From Finegoldia magna_J (GTDB lineage Bacteria; Bacillota; Clostridia; Tissierellales; Peptoniphilaceae), in the NCBI RefSeq assembly GCF_002243175.1, contig NZ_NDYF01000015.1, positions 1 to 64,000 on the forward strand: a stretch of 64,000 nt of DNA. Reading direction: 5' to 3'. Numbering within the stretch: position 1 is the first letter of the stretch; every line of letters starts with the position of its first letter. The notes under the pieces were generated by a model that made no database searches, was not told where the DNA came from, and saw only the letters and a list, made by a program, of their open reading frames with translations. This document shows positions 7,411 through 16,441 of the stretch, piece by piece. The translations under genes and the position numbers were made by a program.

Positions 7411-7988
7411 AATCGAGTAGTGGCTAATTTATAGCCCTTCTCACACCACCTGAACGTGCGGTTCGGCATACGGTGGCTCAATATTCTCTGTGTCATATTA
7501 TTTGTTTTTGATAAAACTATTTAACTTTATTCTTTTTGTATCCGAACCTTGAGGAATGAATACGTCATTCCTTATTTTCCATCAAAACATAGTGCATCCT
7601 TTTCAAATATTACAATAAATATTGTTCCTCCCTTCACTCCATTTTAATTACAGAAACTTCATCGCTACTACGGATTCTGCTAACTTCTCATAGTTCGTTG
7701 TTGCTACTGTCTCGTCTATGAGGCCTCACGGGATAAGCCCTAATACTTTCATCGTTTACTTGCAGAATTTACACTTTGGATTTACGGTTACATTTTGGGT
7801 CTTTTCTATCTTTAGCTAGCTTTCCCACCTATTACGCCTTATATTCTGTTCCTGTTCGTCAAGCCACGATTTCGCTACTTGTTCTTCTATCCTAGATGTC
7901 GCCATCTAAAACTTGCAAGTCGCTATTAGATTCGTCGGCAACTACGCTCTGTAGGGATTTTCACCACAGCATTAGAACATGCCCGTCA
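7411..7988 (-). mobile_element. group II intron ribozyme without intron-encoded protein
   Basis: About 580 nt with no ORF. On the minus strand the 3' part has a domain V-like hairpin (GAGCCACCGTATGC ... GCACGTTCAGGTGGT, 7445-7479). It is followed by a domain VI-like hairpin GGGCTATAAATTAGCC with an adenosine in CCACTAC available as branch point, and ends CTACTCGAT. The 5' part reads GGTGAAAATCC, AACAAGTAGCGAAATCG, AGGTGGGAAAGCTAGC and CCGTGAGGCCTCATAG, stretches I recognise from domain I-III of bacterial reverse-transcriptase introns. The domain IV region where the reverse transcriptase normally sits is only about 150 nt and non-coding. The 5' end lacks a clear GUGYG. It begins within about 5 nt of the adhesin terminator U-tract. 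Confidence 0.75.
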
Positions 7989-7992
7989 TACT

Positions 7993-8020
7993 AAAAAAAG
8001 AGAGGACTTACGTCCTCTCT
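7993..8020 (-). terminator. terminator of the adhesin gene
   Basis: Perfect 9-bp stem AGAGAGGAC / GTCCTCTCT (7999-8007, 8012-8020) with a 4-nt loop and seven U's on the minus strand. A strong intrinsic terminator. Confidence 0.93.
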
Positions 8021-8051
8021 AAATCTTTTTAGTATAATCTATTTGCGTAAA

Positions 8052-9131
8052 TTATTTACGTTTTTTAAGTGAAAGATAAGCTCCACCCATAGTAGCCATT
8101 GCTGCTGCTGCTATTGTAGCTGCTTCAGCTGCTGCACCTGCTTTTGGTAATTTTTTCTTTTCTTTTTTATCTGATTTGTCAGCTTTTTTGTTGTCTTTCT
8201 TATCTTCTTTTTTACCGTCTTTGTTATCTTTGTTGTCTTTGTTATCTTTGTTGTCTTTTTCGTCTTTTTTGTCTTTTTCAACTACTATTGTACCACCATC
8301 GATAACTTTTTCTTCTTCTTTTTCGTCTTTTTTGTCTTCTTTTCCACCCTTGATAGTTACATATTCAGGAATTTCAACTTCAGCTTCTTTTTTAGCTTCT
8401 TCAACGTTATTTTCAGCTTTTACTTCAGCTTCTGGTCTGAATAAACCTTTAACTTCAGAAACCATTTTTCCTTTTTGAACTACTTTGTATCCTGTTGGAA
8501 CGTGAGTTACAGTGATCTTGTAAGTTCCTTCAGCAATACCTTTAACAACGATGTCTCCGTTTTCATCAGAAGTTCCGTTGTAAACTTTTGTACTATCTTC
8601 GATGTTAGTGAATTGTAAAGTTAATCCTTGTACACCTTTACCAGTTGTATCTTTAACTGCGAATTTGTAAGTGTAAACTGATTTAACTTCTTTGATTTCG
8701 TCTTTAGTTTTATCGTATTCTTCTTTAAGTTTGTTTAATTCTTCTTGTAATTTTGCAATAGCTGCTGCTTGTTCGCTCTTGCTTAATTCAGCAAAGTTTT
8801 CGATTTCTTTGATCATGTCAGCATCTAATTTGCCAGCTAAAGAATTAATTCCTTGATTTTGATCTTTTAAGATAATGTTAATTCTAACATATTTTTCTTT
8901 TAATTGTTTTTCAATTGATTTTAATTCTTCAGTAACTTTGTATGCTCTTTGGTTAGCTTTTGCATAAGCTTTTGAAGCTGCATCGTAAGATTTTTCAGCT
9001 GCTAAATATTTTTTGAATGCTACTTCAGCGTTTGCTCTTGCATTATCGAAATCCTTGATAGCTTTTAATTTAGCTCTTTCGATAAGAGTTAATTCAGCTG
9101 CTGCATCTCCATAGTTATCGTTTAATCTATA
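8052..9131 (-). pseudogene. FAF-like adhesin, C-terminal part (out of frame with N-terminal part)
   Basis: Open frame of 359 codons that begins only after the A7 tract, with no start codon or RBS at its head. It continues the alpha-helical coiled coil (KAIKDFDNARANAEVAFKKY and on). Next comes a SpaA/Cna_B-like beta-domain (FAVKDTTGKGVQGLTLQF ... GTYKITVTHVPTGYKV), a Lys/Asp-rich spacer with KDN repeats, and a sortase signal: LPKAG, a hydrophobic stretch and KKRK. Deleting one A from 9132-9138 joins it to the 270-codon N-terminal part and gives a 630-residue protein. A later ATG (8816) is internal to the coiled coil and has no convincing RBS. Confidence 0.85.
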
Positions 9132-9945
9132 TTTTTTTGTTTAATTCTTGAAGTTTAGCTTGGAATAAAGTATCAGCTTGTTTTATAGCACTTTCTAAAG
9201 TTTTACCAGCTGCAGCATGAACTTCAACTTTTTCGTCATGAGCTTTAGCTTTTTCATTTTCTGCTTGAGCAAGTCTAGCTTCAGCATCTCTTACAGCTTT
9301 TTTAGCTTGAGCGATTTGTGCGTCTGTTCCTTCTGGTACATTTTCTTCATCATCTTCAACTGTTGCTAATGCTTTTTTAGCAGCGTTTAATTCAATTTGT
9401 GCTCTGTCAACATTTGTTTGAGCTACTTCAAATTTTCTGTTACTGTTTGCAATAGTATCATCAAATTTTCTTTTAGCTTCTTTTTTAGCTGCATCACGAG
9501 CTGCTTCTGCTTCTTTTACTAATCTTTCATATTCGCCAACTTTAGCGTTGTAAGCGTCAATAGCTTTTCTCTTAGCTAATCTAGCTTGTTCTTGTGCGTC
9601 TTTTGCATCTTCCCATTCTTTTGCTCTTGCTTCGTAGTTAGCTTTTGCTATTTCATAAGCTTTTTTAGCTGCTGCTTCTTCTTTTTGTAATTTTTCAATT
9701 AAACCTTCAGAAGTTTGTCCAGCTTCCCATTCTTGAGTAACGATAGCTGCTCTTCTAGCTGAAAGTTCAGCGATTTGTTTTGCTAATTCATCCATTCTAG
9801 CAGCTGCTTGTTCTTTAGTGTAGTTTGTTTCTTCAGGGTAAGTGTTTTCTGCAGAATTCTTTTCAGCAAATGTACTTGCTGGAACTGCTGTTACGATTAA
9901 AGCACCAGCTAATGCTGCTGTCAATAACTTTTTGTTTAATTTCAT
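9127..9945 (-). CDS. FAF-like surface adhesin, N-terminal part (frameshifted)
   Basis: 272 codons. Signal peptide MKLNKKLLTAALAGALIVTA with cleavage near STFA, then a long Ala/Glu/Lys-rich heptad region (coiled coil) with repeated EARAKEWEDAKDAQEQ-like stretches. This is the layout and start of FAF, the F. magna adhesion factor that mediates aggregation and skin attachment. The frame stops two codons after an A7 run (AACAAAAAAATATAG); removing one A opens the frame for 359 more codons. ATG 9945 was chosen because AGGAGG lies 9 nt upstream; the ATG at 9978 has none. As it stands the product would be secreted, not anchored. Could be true phase-off, transcript slippage, or a base-call error. Confidence 0.85.
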   Translation of the reverse strand: MKLNKKLLTAALAGALIVTAVPASTFAEKNSAENTYPEETNYTKEQAAARMDELAKQIAELSARRAAIVTQEWEAGQTSEGLIEKLQKEEAAAKKAYEIAKANYEARAKEWEDAKDAQEQARLAKRKAIDAYNAKVGEYERLVKEAEAARDAAKKEAKRKFDDTIANSNRKFEVAQTNVDRAQIELNAAKKALATVEDDEENVPEGTDAQIAQAKKAVRDAEARLAQAENEKAKAHDEKVEVHAAAGKTLESAIKQADTLFQAKLQELNKKI

Positions 9946-10138
9946 TGGTATATTCCTCCTAAAATTTTTAACCTTCATAAACTTAAACTTATATCATTTA
10001 TGACTGTTTATCTGTAATTATATTTTAAATCAAATAATTTAATAAATCAAGCTTTTTAATAAAAGTTCAATGTTGATTTGTGTAAAAGATAACTCAGTAA
10101 ACTTTCACTAAATGATAACGTATGTCTATGTAATTCCT

Positions 10139-10166
10139 ATTATACAATAATGAATTAAAATTTCAA
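10139..10166 (-). promoter_or_regulatory. promoter of the adhesin gene
   Basis: TTGAAA (10161-10166), 16 bp, TATAAT (10139-10144) on the minus strand. Implies a 5' UTR of roughly 185 nt. Confidence 0.7.
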
Positions 10167-10620
10167 GCTTTTTTCAGGAAATTTTTGTATTTTTACAAGA
10201 TTTTAATGGAATTTTGATGATTTCTTGATATTAAACGAAAATATTCTGAATTTTTCTTGGATTGTATTGGTAGGTTTCGGTTTGATTCAGTTATTTTTTT
10301 GCCATTAGTTCTGAATATTTTTGTTAATTATTCCAAATTCTCTTCTCTATATATTGTTAGTATGTGTAGACGTTTGAGTGTCGTGATATTTCCGAAAATA
10401 TTTATCTGTCAAATTTATTATTGTAAATTTGCTAGCAGTGGTACTTCGAGCACAATATAATTTGATTTATAATTCGTTTGATCGCTGTTAGTTTCTTTGC
10501 ATTTACGCTGTTACACTAAAGTGCATGCTACTTTGATGTTCACTATCGGTACTGTTAGTATAAATGAGATTTGTTTTTGTAACTTTTTTGTAATTTTTAT
10601 AAAAATTTTTCTTTTTCCAA

Positions 10621-10649
10621 AGAAAAACACCAAGATTTTTTTCTTAGTG
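10621..10649 (-). terminator. terminator of the ElaA-type acetyltransferase gene
   Basis: CACTAAGA / TCTTGGTG 8-bp stem with G-U pairs (10628-10635, 10642-10649) followed by TTTTTCTTT on the minus strand. Confidence 0.75.
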
Positions 10650-10664
10650 AGCTTTGATTCCAAT

Positions 10665-11099
10665 TTATTTTACGATGTATTTCATTTGTATGTGTGGAAT
10701 TCCATCCTCTTCAAAAGATTCTGAGATTTGAACGAATCCTAATTTTTCGTAAAATTTTTGGGCGTAGGTTTGCGCTTCTATGATTATGGTGTCTGCGTGA
10801 AGTGTTACTTCTGCAAACTCGATGGCTGTTTTCATTATTTGTGTTCCGTATCCTTTGCGTCTTTCGGTTGCGATTACTCGTCCGATGTGGAATGTATCAT
10901 TTTGTTTGTACAATCTACAGTAAGCCAAGATAATTGAGCTGTGGTTTTGCAAATAGATGTGGTGACTTATCAGATCAATGTCATCTATTTCGTGATAAGG
11001 GCATTGTTGTTCTACTACGAATACGTCGACTCGTAGTTTGTAGATACGGAATAAATCTTGTGTTGTGAGTTTGTCGAATGGTTTGATGATTGTGTTCAT
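10665..11099 (-). CDS. GNAT N-acetyltransferase, ElaA family
   Basis: 144 residues. The signature LRVDVFVVEQQCPYHEIDDID near the N-terminus is that of ElaA-type acetyltransferases; the acetyl-CoA loop reads RVIATERRKGYGTQIM, and FYEKLGFV closes the fold. Substrate unknown. ATG 11099 has GGAG 7 nt upstream; the in-frame upstream ATG has none. Monocistronic with its own terminator. Confidence 0.88.
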   Translation of the reverse strand: MNTIIKPFDKLTTQDLFRIYKLRVDVFVVEQQCPYHEIDDIDLISHHIYLQNHSSIILAYCRLYKQNDTFHIGRVIATERRKGYGTQIMKTAIEFAEVTLHADTIIIEAQTYAQKFYEKLGFVQISESFEEDGIPHIQMKYIVK

Positions 11100-11168
11100 T
11101 GTTTCTCCTAAACTATTCAATTTTAAATAGCTGCGTTGGTGTTGACTTGCTGTGAGCGTAAATTTTAT

Positions 11169-11888
11169 TTAAAAGTTTCCTCGTAGATTTACGACTTCAC
11201 CTGTGTTGCAGACTTTTCTTACTCTGCCATCTTTGATGACGTAGCAATTGCCGTAGATTTTGTTCTCTGTTGGGACGATGAACGCTCCATCTTCAATGGC
11301 GTAGAATTTTCTTCCGTAGCTATCGGGTAGTGTGACGTCTTCCATGATTCGTTGGTTGTCGACTACTTGGTTTTTGAAATCAGTGTAGTGTGGAAGTACG
11401 GATATGTTCACAATTCCAAGTCCTTTGAGAAATCTACGGTAGTGCGTAGATTTGACTTCGCCAAAGTTTTCGGGCTGAGCGTAGACTTCTGCTGCTGAAT
11501 TCATGCTTCCTGCACTGATTCCTATCACGAGTCCGTCGTAGTTTTTGATGTATTTTTCAAGATGAATGTGGTGGAAGAATTTGTTTTGTGTGGGAACGTG
11601 ACCTCCAGCAAGGATTATGAGGTTAGATTGTGATATGAGCTGTTGTATGATCGATTTTTTGTAAATTGATAGTACTTCCCAGTTTTTAACAATGAATCCA
11701 CTTTTTTCGAAGGCTCTTTTGTGGTGTGAGCTAATCGTATTGGTTAGAAGTGGCGTGTGAGGATCTGACGGAATGTACATACAGTTGATGTCACCTACGT
11801 ATTCGTGGATTTTGTCGACAAAACCATTTTGACTGTTAAGTTGTCTTTTGTCATGGGACATTATGTCACTTGTAATTATCACGTTCAT
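11169..11888 (-). CDS. peptidase E-like serine peptidase (S51)
   Basis: 239 residues. GISAGSMNSAAEV near residue 123 is the nucleophile elbow (catalytic Ser) of the S51 family, preceded by LIILAGGHVPTQN (the oxyanion Gly-Gly motif) and followed by the conserved GLGIVNISVLPHY. Peptidase E removes N-terminal Asp from dipeptides; cyanophycinase relatives share the fold. No signal peptide, so cytoplasmic. Stands alone. Confidence 0.85.
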   Translation of the reverse strand: MNVIITSDIMSHDKRQLNSQNGFVDKIHEYVGDINCMYIPSDPHTPLLTNTISSHHKRAFEKSGFIVKNWEVLSIYKKSIIQQLISQSNLIILAGGHVPTQNKFFHHIHLEKYIKNYDGLVIGISAGSMNSAAEVYAQPENFGEVKSTHYRRFLKGLGIVNISVLPHYTDFKNQVVDNQRIMEDVTLPDSYGRKFYAIEDGAFIVPTENKIYGNCYVIKDGRVRKVCNTGEVVNLRGNF

Positions 11889-12052
11889 TGCGTTCTCCTA
11901 GATTTCGTGCAAATATATTTCGATTGGGATTTTTATTTTATTTTACCACAATATGCGTGTTTTGGGAGATGTGGGGTGGAAAAATCGGAGATATTTTGAG
12001 TGAAAAAATAGATATGAAAATTTGGCTGAATAAGTTAGCATTGAAACAAACC
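11889..12052. other. intergenic region without recognised gene
   Basis: Upstream of the peptidase E gene. Two open frames here lack RBS and family resemblance. The structured repeat begins at 12053. Confidence 0.4.
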
Positions 12053-12219
12053 AAAAACATCGTAAATAAGCGAATCATTTGGAAAAAATTTGAATAAATT
12101 CTAGCGAAATGAAACGTTTAAAAATCACACTGTCTGAGCGTTAGCGAGTTTGCGATTTTAGTTTCATAAGCGTTGAATTTATCAATTTTTGTAGACAGAT
12201 GAGCGTTTTACGAGTTTTT
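12053..12219 (+). repeat. structured non-coding repeat, copy A
   Basis: Inner hairpin: ATGAAAC (12109-12115) with GTTTCAT (12161-12167) and AAAATC (12121-12126) with GATTTT (12154-12159). These enclose CTGTCTGAGCGTTAGCGAG. Outer arms AAAAACATCGTAAA (12053-12066) and TTTACGAGTTTTT (12207-12219) pair with one bulge. The loop and AATTTTTGTA are shared with copy B at 32628-32816, while the arms differ and still pair. Strand is arbitrary, though both copies have the same orientation. Confidence 0.7.
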
Positions 12220-12244
12220 GTGTTCCCCTTCTTTTTATAGAATT

Positions 12245-12294
12245 GAAAAAAGTAGAAAACCATGTTTGCTATGTGCAAATATGGTTTTCTACTT
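12245..12294 (-). terminator. terminator of the ABC exporter operon
   Basis: Perfect inverted repeat AGTAGAAAACCAT (12251-12263) / ATGGTTTTCTACT (12281-12293) with a U-tract on the minus strand. Confidence 0.9.
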
Positions 12295-12302
12295 TCCTTG
12301 TT

Positions 12303-15300
12303 TTAATCTACTGATTTTAATGCTTCAAGCATATCTACTTTTTTCAATTTGTGGTTGACTATTACTCCCAATGCGTAAAGTATGACGATAACCAAAATTA
12401 CTGGTAGGATATATACCCACACATCTATGTTTGGGTTGAAGTATATTTCCGCTGGGGCAACTTTGTCAAGGATTACTTTATGGAGAATTTTCCCGCCAAA
12501 TATTCCCGCGATTATTCCAATAATTGACAGGCAGATTGTCTCACGATAGATGTACATGGTTACTTCGTTGTTGAAAAATCCCAATACTTTTATCGTGGAT
12601 AATTCTCTGATTCTTTCTGCTACGTTGATGTTTGTTAGGTTGTAGAGGATTACAATCGCAAGTAACAGTGACATTATCGTCAACACTGTCATTACTTTCG
12701 TGAGCGAGTTGGTCATGGTTTCAACTTGTATGATGACGTTGGTGTTTTGTGACACGGCTTTGATTCCGTTCGATGTCATGAATTTAGATGTGACTTTTTC
12801 TACGTTCGTTTTGGATTTGTCTTTGAGTGCGATGAAGTAGCTGTTGTCGTCTACTTTTTCGCCAACTGATTTTCTGTAGTAGTCGTCACTCATGAAGATA
12901 AAGTGTCCGGCGTACATTTTGGTGATTTGTGCTATTTTGAATTTTCTATCTTGGTTTGCGACTTTTAACGTAATCGTGTCGCCTGTTTTTGCTTTCATCA
13001 AATCGGCAAGTTTCTGCGATACGACTATACCATCATCTGTTATTTTGAGCGCATCTTCAGAGTTTTTGTGTTCCAAATTGATATACGGAGAAAATGTGTC
13101 TGTGTGTGTGACAAGCATCGTGATTGTTTGTTCGTCGTCAATTCCTTTGATGTTTTTGGTTATATTTTCAAAATGAACTGGGATGTAGCCAGTAATGTCG
13201 TCTGATTTTAATAATCGGTTGATTTTCTGTTGTTCTTTTTCTGTGACGAAATCTTTTTTCGCTACTACTGCATCGTATTGGATGATTTGTCCGTATTGTT
13301 TGGTTTGGATACCGTTGATTGACGATGAAATCCCAAGTCCCGCGAATAATAGCGCGACGGATCCTGCAACGCCGAATATCGTCATGAACATTCTTTGCTT
13401 GTATCTGAAGATGTTACGCGCTGTGACTTTTTGCGTGAAGGTCATTCTGCTCCACAACGGTGTGATTCTTTCCATGAAAATCTTGGAGCCTTTTGTCGGT
13501 GGTTTCGGTAACAAAAGTTGTGCCGCTGTTTCTCGTAGTTCTTTGACTGAGATGTAAACCGCTGGAAGTACGCTACAAATTATCGAGAATAGCACCGATA
13601 AACCAAGTATTTTGAATGAAAAATAGTACTTGACTGGTGGTATCGTCATGTTTGCCAAAAGCGACGTACACAAAATGTACGGAAGTGCGTACGTTCCAAG
13701 TAGCGTTCCCAAAATCGTGCCCAATCCTCCAGAGATTAGTCCGTACAACACGAATTTCTTGATGACATCAGCATCATTATAGCCCAATGCCTTCAGAATT
13801 CCTGCGTTGTTTCGTTCTTCTTGGACAAATCGCGTCATTGTCGTGACTGTTACAAGAGCTGCGACAAGATACAACACTACTGGGAACAAGTTGCTTACTT
13901 TCGTGATTCCCGATGATGTCGTTTCGACCATTTTTATTCCGTCGCCTCCCGGCATTGTCCTTCTTGTATATGTTGAATATTCTGGCAGCGACAATCCATC
14001 GATTTCGATTTGCGCGTCGTGAATTTTGGATTCTGCGTCTTGGATTTTGTCGTCGGCTTTTTTCTTTTCTGTTTCAAATTCTTTTTTCTTGTCGTCAAGT
14101 TCTTTTTGTGACGATGAGATTTTGTCAAATCCTTCTTGGATTTGTCTTTTTGATGAGTTCAGCTGTGCAATTCTGTTTTGGTATTTTGTTTTGGATGCGT
14201 TAAGCTCGTTTCGTCCAGAGTTGTATTTCGCAACAGAATTTTGGTAGAGTTTCTTCTTTTCGGATAGTTTTCTTTGTGATGAGTCAAATTCATCAATTTT
14301 TTTCATTCCAGATTTGTATTGTTGTAAGCCCTGATTGTACTTCGCCAATCCTTGGTTGTACTGAGCTTCTGATTGCTGTATTACTTGAGTTTGTTCAGCG
14401 ATTGAGCTTTCAGCTTGTTGAATTTCTGGAACATTTTCTGGATTTATTCCCTGCTTTTTGAGTTCTGCTTTCTTTTGTTCAAGGCTTTGTTTTGCTTGTT
14501 GTATCTTTGCTTTTCCTTGTTGGATTTGGGCGTTTGATGAATCTAACTTTGCTTTCGTGACATCAAGCGTCGATTTTGCTTGTGATAGCTTTGCCCTGTT
14601 TTCTTCGACTTCTTTTTTCTTAGAATCCAATTGCTTTTGTCCGTTGTCAAGCTGAACTTTCGCATCGTCCAATTGTTTCTTAGATGCTTGAAGACGGCTT
14701 TCTGCTGATTCGATTTGGTGTTTTGAATTCTTGATTACGGATTCCTTGTCTGCGATTTGTTTCTGCGCTGATACTAGCTTTGATTTTTCGTCGTCGATTT
14801 TCTTTTGTCCGTCGGATAATTTCTTCTCTGCATCTGCAATTTCTTCCTTGGCATCTTCGATTTTCTTCTTGGATTTTGTGATTTTATCATTTGCCTTGGA
14901 TTTAATTTCTTCGAGACGTTGTTTACCGTTGTCTTTCAAAATCTCGTCGAGTTGTTTCTGATGTTTGTCGACTTTTCTGGTGTATTCACTGTCTGTGAAG
15001 TTGAGCCCACGCACATCATGGTAACGCGCGCGTGCAATGGTGTAGACGTCTGTGTCGAAGTTGTCTGTTGTTACAACTCCGTAGCCTTCCAAGTTTCCAG
15101 ATCCTGCCGAGGAATTTCCGAGTGCGGTCTTGGAGATAATTTCCGTAGAATTCACAAATCCCGTCACAGTGAAGTCTTCTTGTTTCAAAATCTTGCTGTC
15201 TTCGTCTTTTTCTTTGAATTTGATTTTATCTCCGATTTTGTATTTGGATTTGTATTGGTCAGTAAGTGCTATGTCTCCGATTTTTTGTGGAAATTTGCCG

Positions 15301-15656
15301 CTCACAAGCTCAAACTTAGATATATTTTTCGTATTGGAAAATATTCTAAACGATGTTGGAGTGTCACCTATCGTCGCATCTGAAAAATATCCGTACTCAA
15401 CGTCTGCGATGTTTTTGATTTGGTCGATTTCCTTCGCATCATTTTCCGTGATTCCGTAATCGCTGATGACATTGACATCGGACAAATTATAATCTTCGTA
15501 GTATTTGTTAGCCGATTTGTCGATGTCTGGACCTGTGACTTTAAGTGCGACAAGTGTCATGGATCCGAGCATCATCAATAACATTATCGACAAAAATCGT
15601 CCCTTAGATTCTATAAACGATTTGAAAATTGTCTTGTTCAATGTTTTCTTCTTCAT
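12303..15656 (-). CDS. FtsX/MacB-type ABC permease with a large coiled-coil ectodomain
   Basis: 1117 residues. N-terminal membrane segment (about 19-40), a MacB-like periplasmic-type domain to about 240, then roughly 320 residues of uninterrupted heptads rich in Lys/Gln/Ser/Ala (about 245-565). After that come a three-segment FtsX block near 590-720, a second extracellular domain, and a final FtsX block near 990-1105. This is the eight-plus-membrane-segment plan of large Firmicute FtsX permeases. The coiled coil probably projects from the cell and may act on wall or partner proteins. One base separates it from the ATPase gene. Likely controlled by the divergent TetR gene. Confidence 0.88.
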   Translation of the reverse strand: MKKKTLNKTIFKSFIESKGRFLSIMLLMMLGSMTLVALKVTGPDIDKSANKYYEDYNLSDVNVISDYGITENDAKEIDQIKNIADVEYGYFSDATIGDTPTSFRIFSNTKNISKFELVSGKFPQKIGDIALTDQYKSKYKIGDKIKFKEKDEDSKILKQEDFTVTGFVNSTEIISKTALGNSSAGSGNLEGYGVVTTDNFDTDVYTIARARYHDVRGLNFTDSEYTRKVDKHQKQLDEILKDNGKQRLEEIKSKANDKITKSKKKIEDAKEEIADAEKKLSDGQKKIDDEKSKLVSAQKQIADKESVIKNSKHQIESAESRLQASKKQLDDAKVQLDNGQKQLDSKKKEVEENRAKLSQAKSTLDVTKAKLDSSNAQIQQGKAKIQQAKQSLEQKKAELKKQGINPENVPEIQQAESSIAEQTQVIQQSEAQYNQGLAKYNQGLQQYKSGMKKIDEFDSSQRKLSEKKKLYQNSVAKYNSGRNELNASKTKYQNRIAQLNSSKRQIQEGFDKISSSQKELDDKKKEFETEKKKADDKIQDAESKIHDAQIEIDGLSLPEYSTYTRRTMPGGDGIKMVETTSSGITKVSNLFPVVLYLVAALVTVTTMTRFVQEERNNAGILKALGYNDADVIKKFVLYGLISGGLGTILGTLLGTYALPYILCTSLLANMTIPPVKYYFSFKILGLSVLFSIICSVLPAVYISVKELRETAAQLLLPKPPTKGSKIFMERITPLWSRMTFTQKVTARNIFRYKQRMFMTIFGVAGSVALLFAGLGISSSINGIQTKQYGQIIQYDAVVAKKDFVTEKEQQKINRLLKSDDITGYIPVHFENITKNIKGIDDEQTITMLVTHTDTFSPYINLEHKNSEDALKITDDGIVVSQKLADLMKAKTGDTITLKVANQDRKFKIAQITKMYAGHFIFMSDDYYRKSVGEKVDDNSYFIALKDKSKTNVEKVTSKFMTSNGIKAVSQNTNVIIQVETMTNSLTKVMTVLTIMSLLLAIVILYNLTNINVAERIRELSTIKVLGFFNNEVTMYIYRETICLSIIGIIAGIFGGKILHKVILDKVAPAEIYFNPNIDVWVYILPVILVIVILYALGVIVNHKLKKVDMLEALKSVD

Positions 15657-15657
15657 T

Positions 15658-16359
15658 TTAGTATTCCAACGTTTCTATGTTTTGTGGATTCGCATTCAAT
15701 ACGACATCGCGAATCTTCGCGTCGTGCATGTGAATAACCCTGTCTGCAATCGGAGCCAACGCTTGGTTGTGCGTAACGATAACGACTGTCGCACCTTCTT
15801 TTCTAACCATATCTTGCAAGATTTTCAATACTTGTTTGCCTGTATGATAATCTAGCGCACCAGTTGGTTCGTCGCACAATAATAGCTTAGGATTTTTCGC
15901 AACTGCACGTGCGATTGCGACACGTTGTTGCTCTCCTCCGGATAATTGTGCTGGGAAGTTGTCGATTCTTTCTCCAAGACCAACAGATTGCAAAACTTCC
16001 GTTGCATCGAGTGCATCTTTTACGATTTCTGATGCCAGTTCGACGTTTTCTTTGGCGGTTAGATTTGGAACTAGATTATAGAATTGAAACACAAATCCTA
16101 CGTCATTTCTTCTGTAATTCGTCAGCTCCTTGTCGTTGAATGTGCCGATGTCTTTGCCATCTATGAGCACATTTCCCTCGTCGTTGGTGTCCATTCCACC
16201 GAGAATATTTAACACGGTTGATTTACCCGCCCCTGATGAGCCGAGAATGATCGCCAATTCTCCTTTTTCTATTTCAAACGATATGTCGTTGTTTGCAATT
16301 ATTTCGGATTGTCCTGATTTGTAGCGTTTGTAGCTGTTTTTCATTTCAATATATGCCAT
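15658..16359 (-). CDS. ABC transporter ATPase, MacB/LolD type
   Basis: 233 residues with all ABC motifs: Walker A GSSGAGKST (about 37-45), Q-loop FVFQFYNLVPNL, signature LSGGEQQR, Walker B LLLCDEPTGALD, H-loop VTHN. It is the partner of the giant permease downstream. RBS AGAGGTG before ATG 16359. Between this gene and tetR lie two near-identical palindromes. Confidence 0.94.
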   Translation of the reverse strand: MAYIEMKNSYKRYKSGQSEIIANNDISFEIEKGELAIILGSSGAGKSTVLNILGGMDTNDEGNVLIDGKDIGTFNDKELTNYRRNDVGFVFQFYNLVPNLTAKENVELASEIVKDALDATEVLQSVGLGERIDNFPAQLSGGEQQRVAIARAVAKNPKLLLCDEPTGALDYHTGKQVLKILQDMVRKEGATVVIVTHNQALAPIADRVIHMHDAKIRDVVLNANPQNIETLEY

Positions 16360-16374
16360 GTTTCACCTCTTATA

Positions 16375-16389
16375 TGAACAATGTGTTGA
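16375..16389. promoter_or_regulatory. candidate TetR operator O1
   Basis: TGAACAatgTGTTGA: 6-bp inverted repeat with one mismatch, close upstream of the ABC ATPase RBS. Matches O2 in both half-site and spacing. Confidence 0.65.
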
Positions 16390-16441
16390 TTTATCTTATA
16401 AATTATTTTATATTAAAAGTAGAATTGTAACAAAACAATAT

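Larger units (their letters stand above)
9946..10664. other. long AT-rich leader and promoter region of the adhesin gene
   Basis: About 700 bp with no convincing gene. Two plus-strand open frames (near 10257 and 10497) lack RBS and resemble nothing. It holds the adhesin promoter at 10139-10166, an untranslated leader of about 185 nt, and the terminator of the upstream acetyltransferase at 10621-10649. Confidence 0.6.

Noticed and set aside
8190..8290. KDN-rich codon repeats as a tandem DNA repeat of regulatory interest
   Set aside because: They encode the flexible wall-spanning spacer before the LPKAG signal, common in anchored proteins.
9127..9140. Programmed -1 ribosomal frameshift at the A7 run
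   Set aside because: The needed shift is +1 (or -2), and the CAAAAAAAT context does not form a proper X-XXY-YYZ heptamer; DNA or transcript slippage, or a sequencing error, is more likely.
10257..10724. Two plus-strand open frames (67 and 75 codons) upstream of the adhesin
   Set aside because: No RBS, rare-looking hydrophobic/Phe-rich composition, and the second overlaps the acetyltransferase gene and its terminator.
11888..12097. Plus-strand open frame over the peptidase E promoter region
   Set aside because: No RBS, composition unlike neighbours, and it runs into the structured repeat.
13807..15460. Several plus-strand open frames inside the coiled-coil permease gene
   Set aside because: Antisense shadows produced by the Lys/Gln/Asp-rich codons of the real gene; no RBS and Ser/Phe/Cys-biased.
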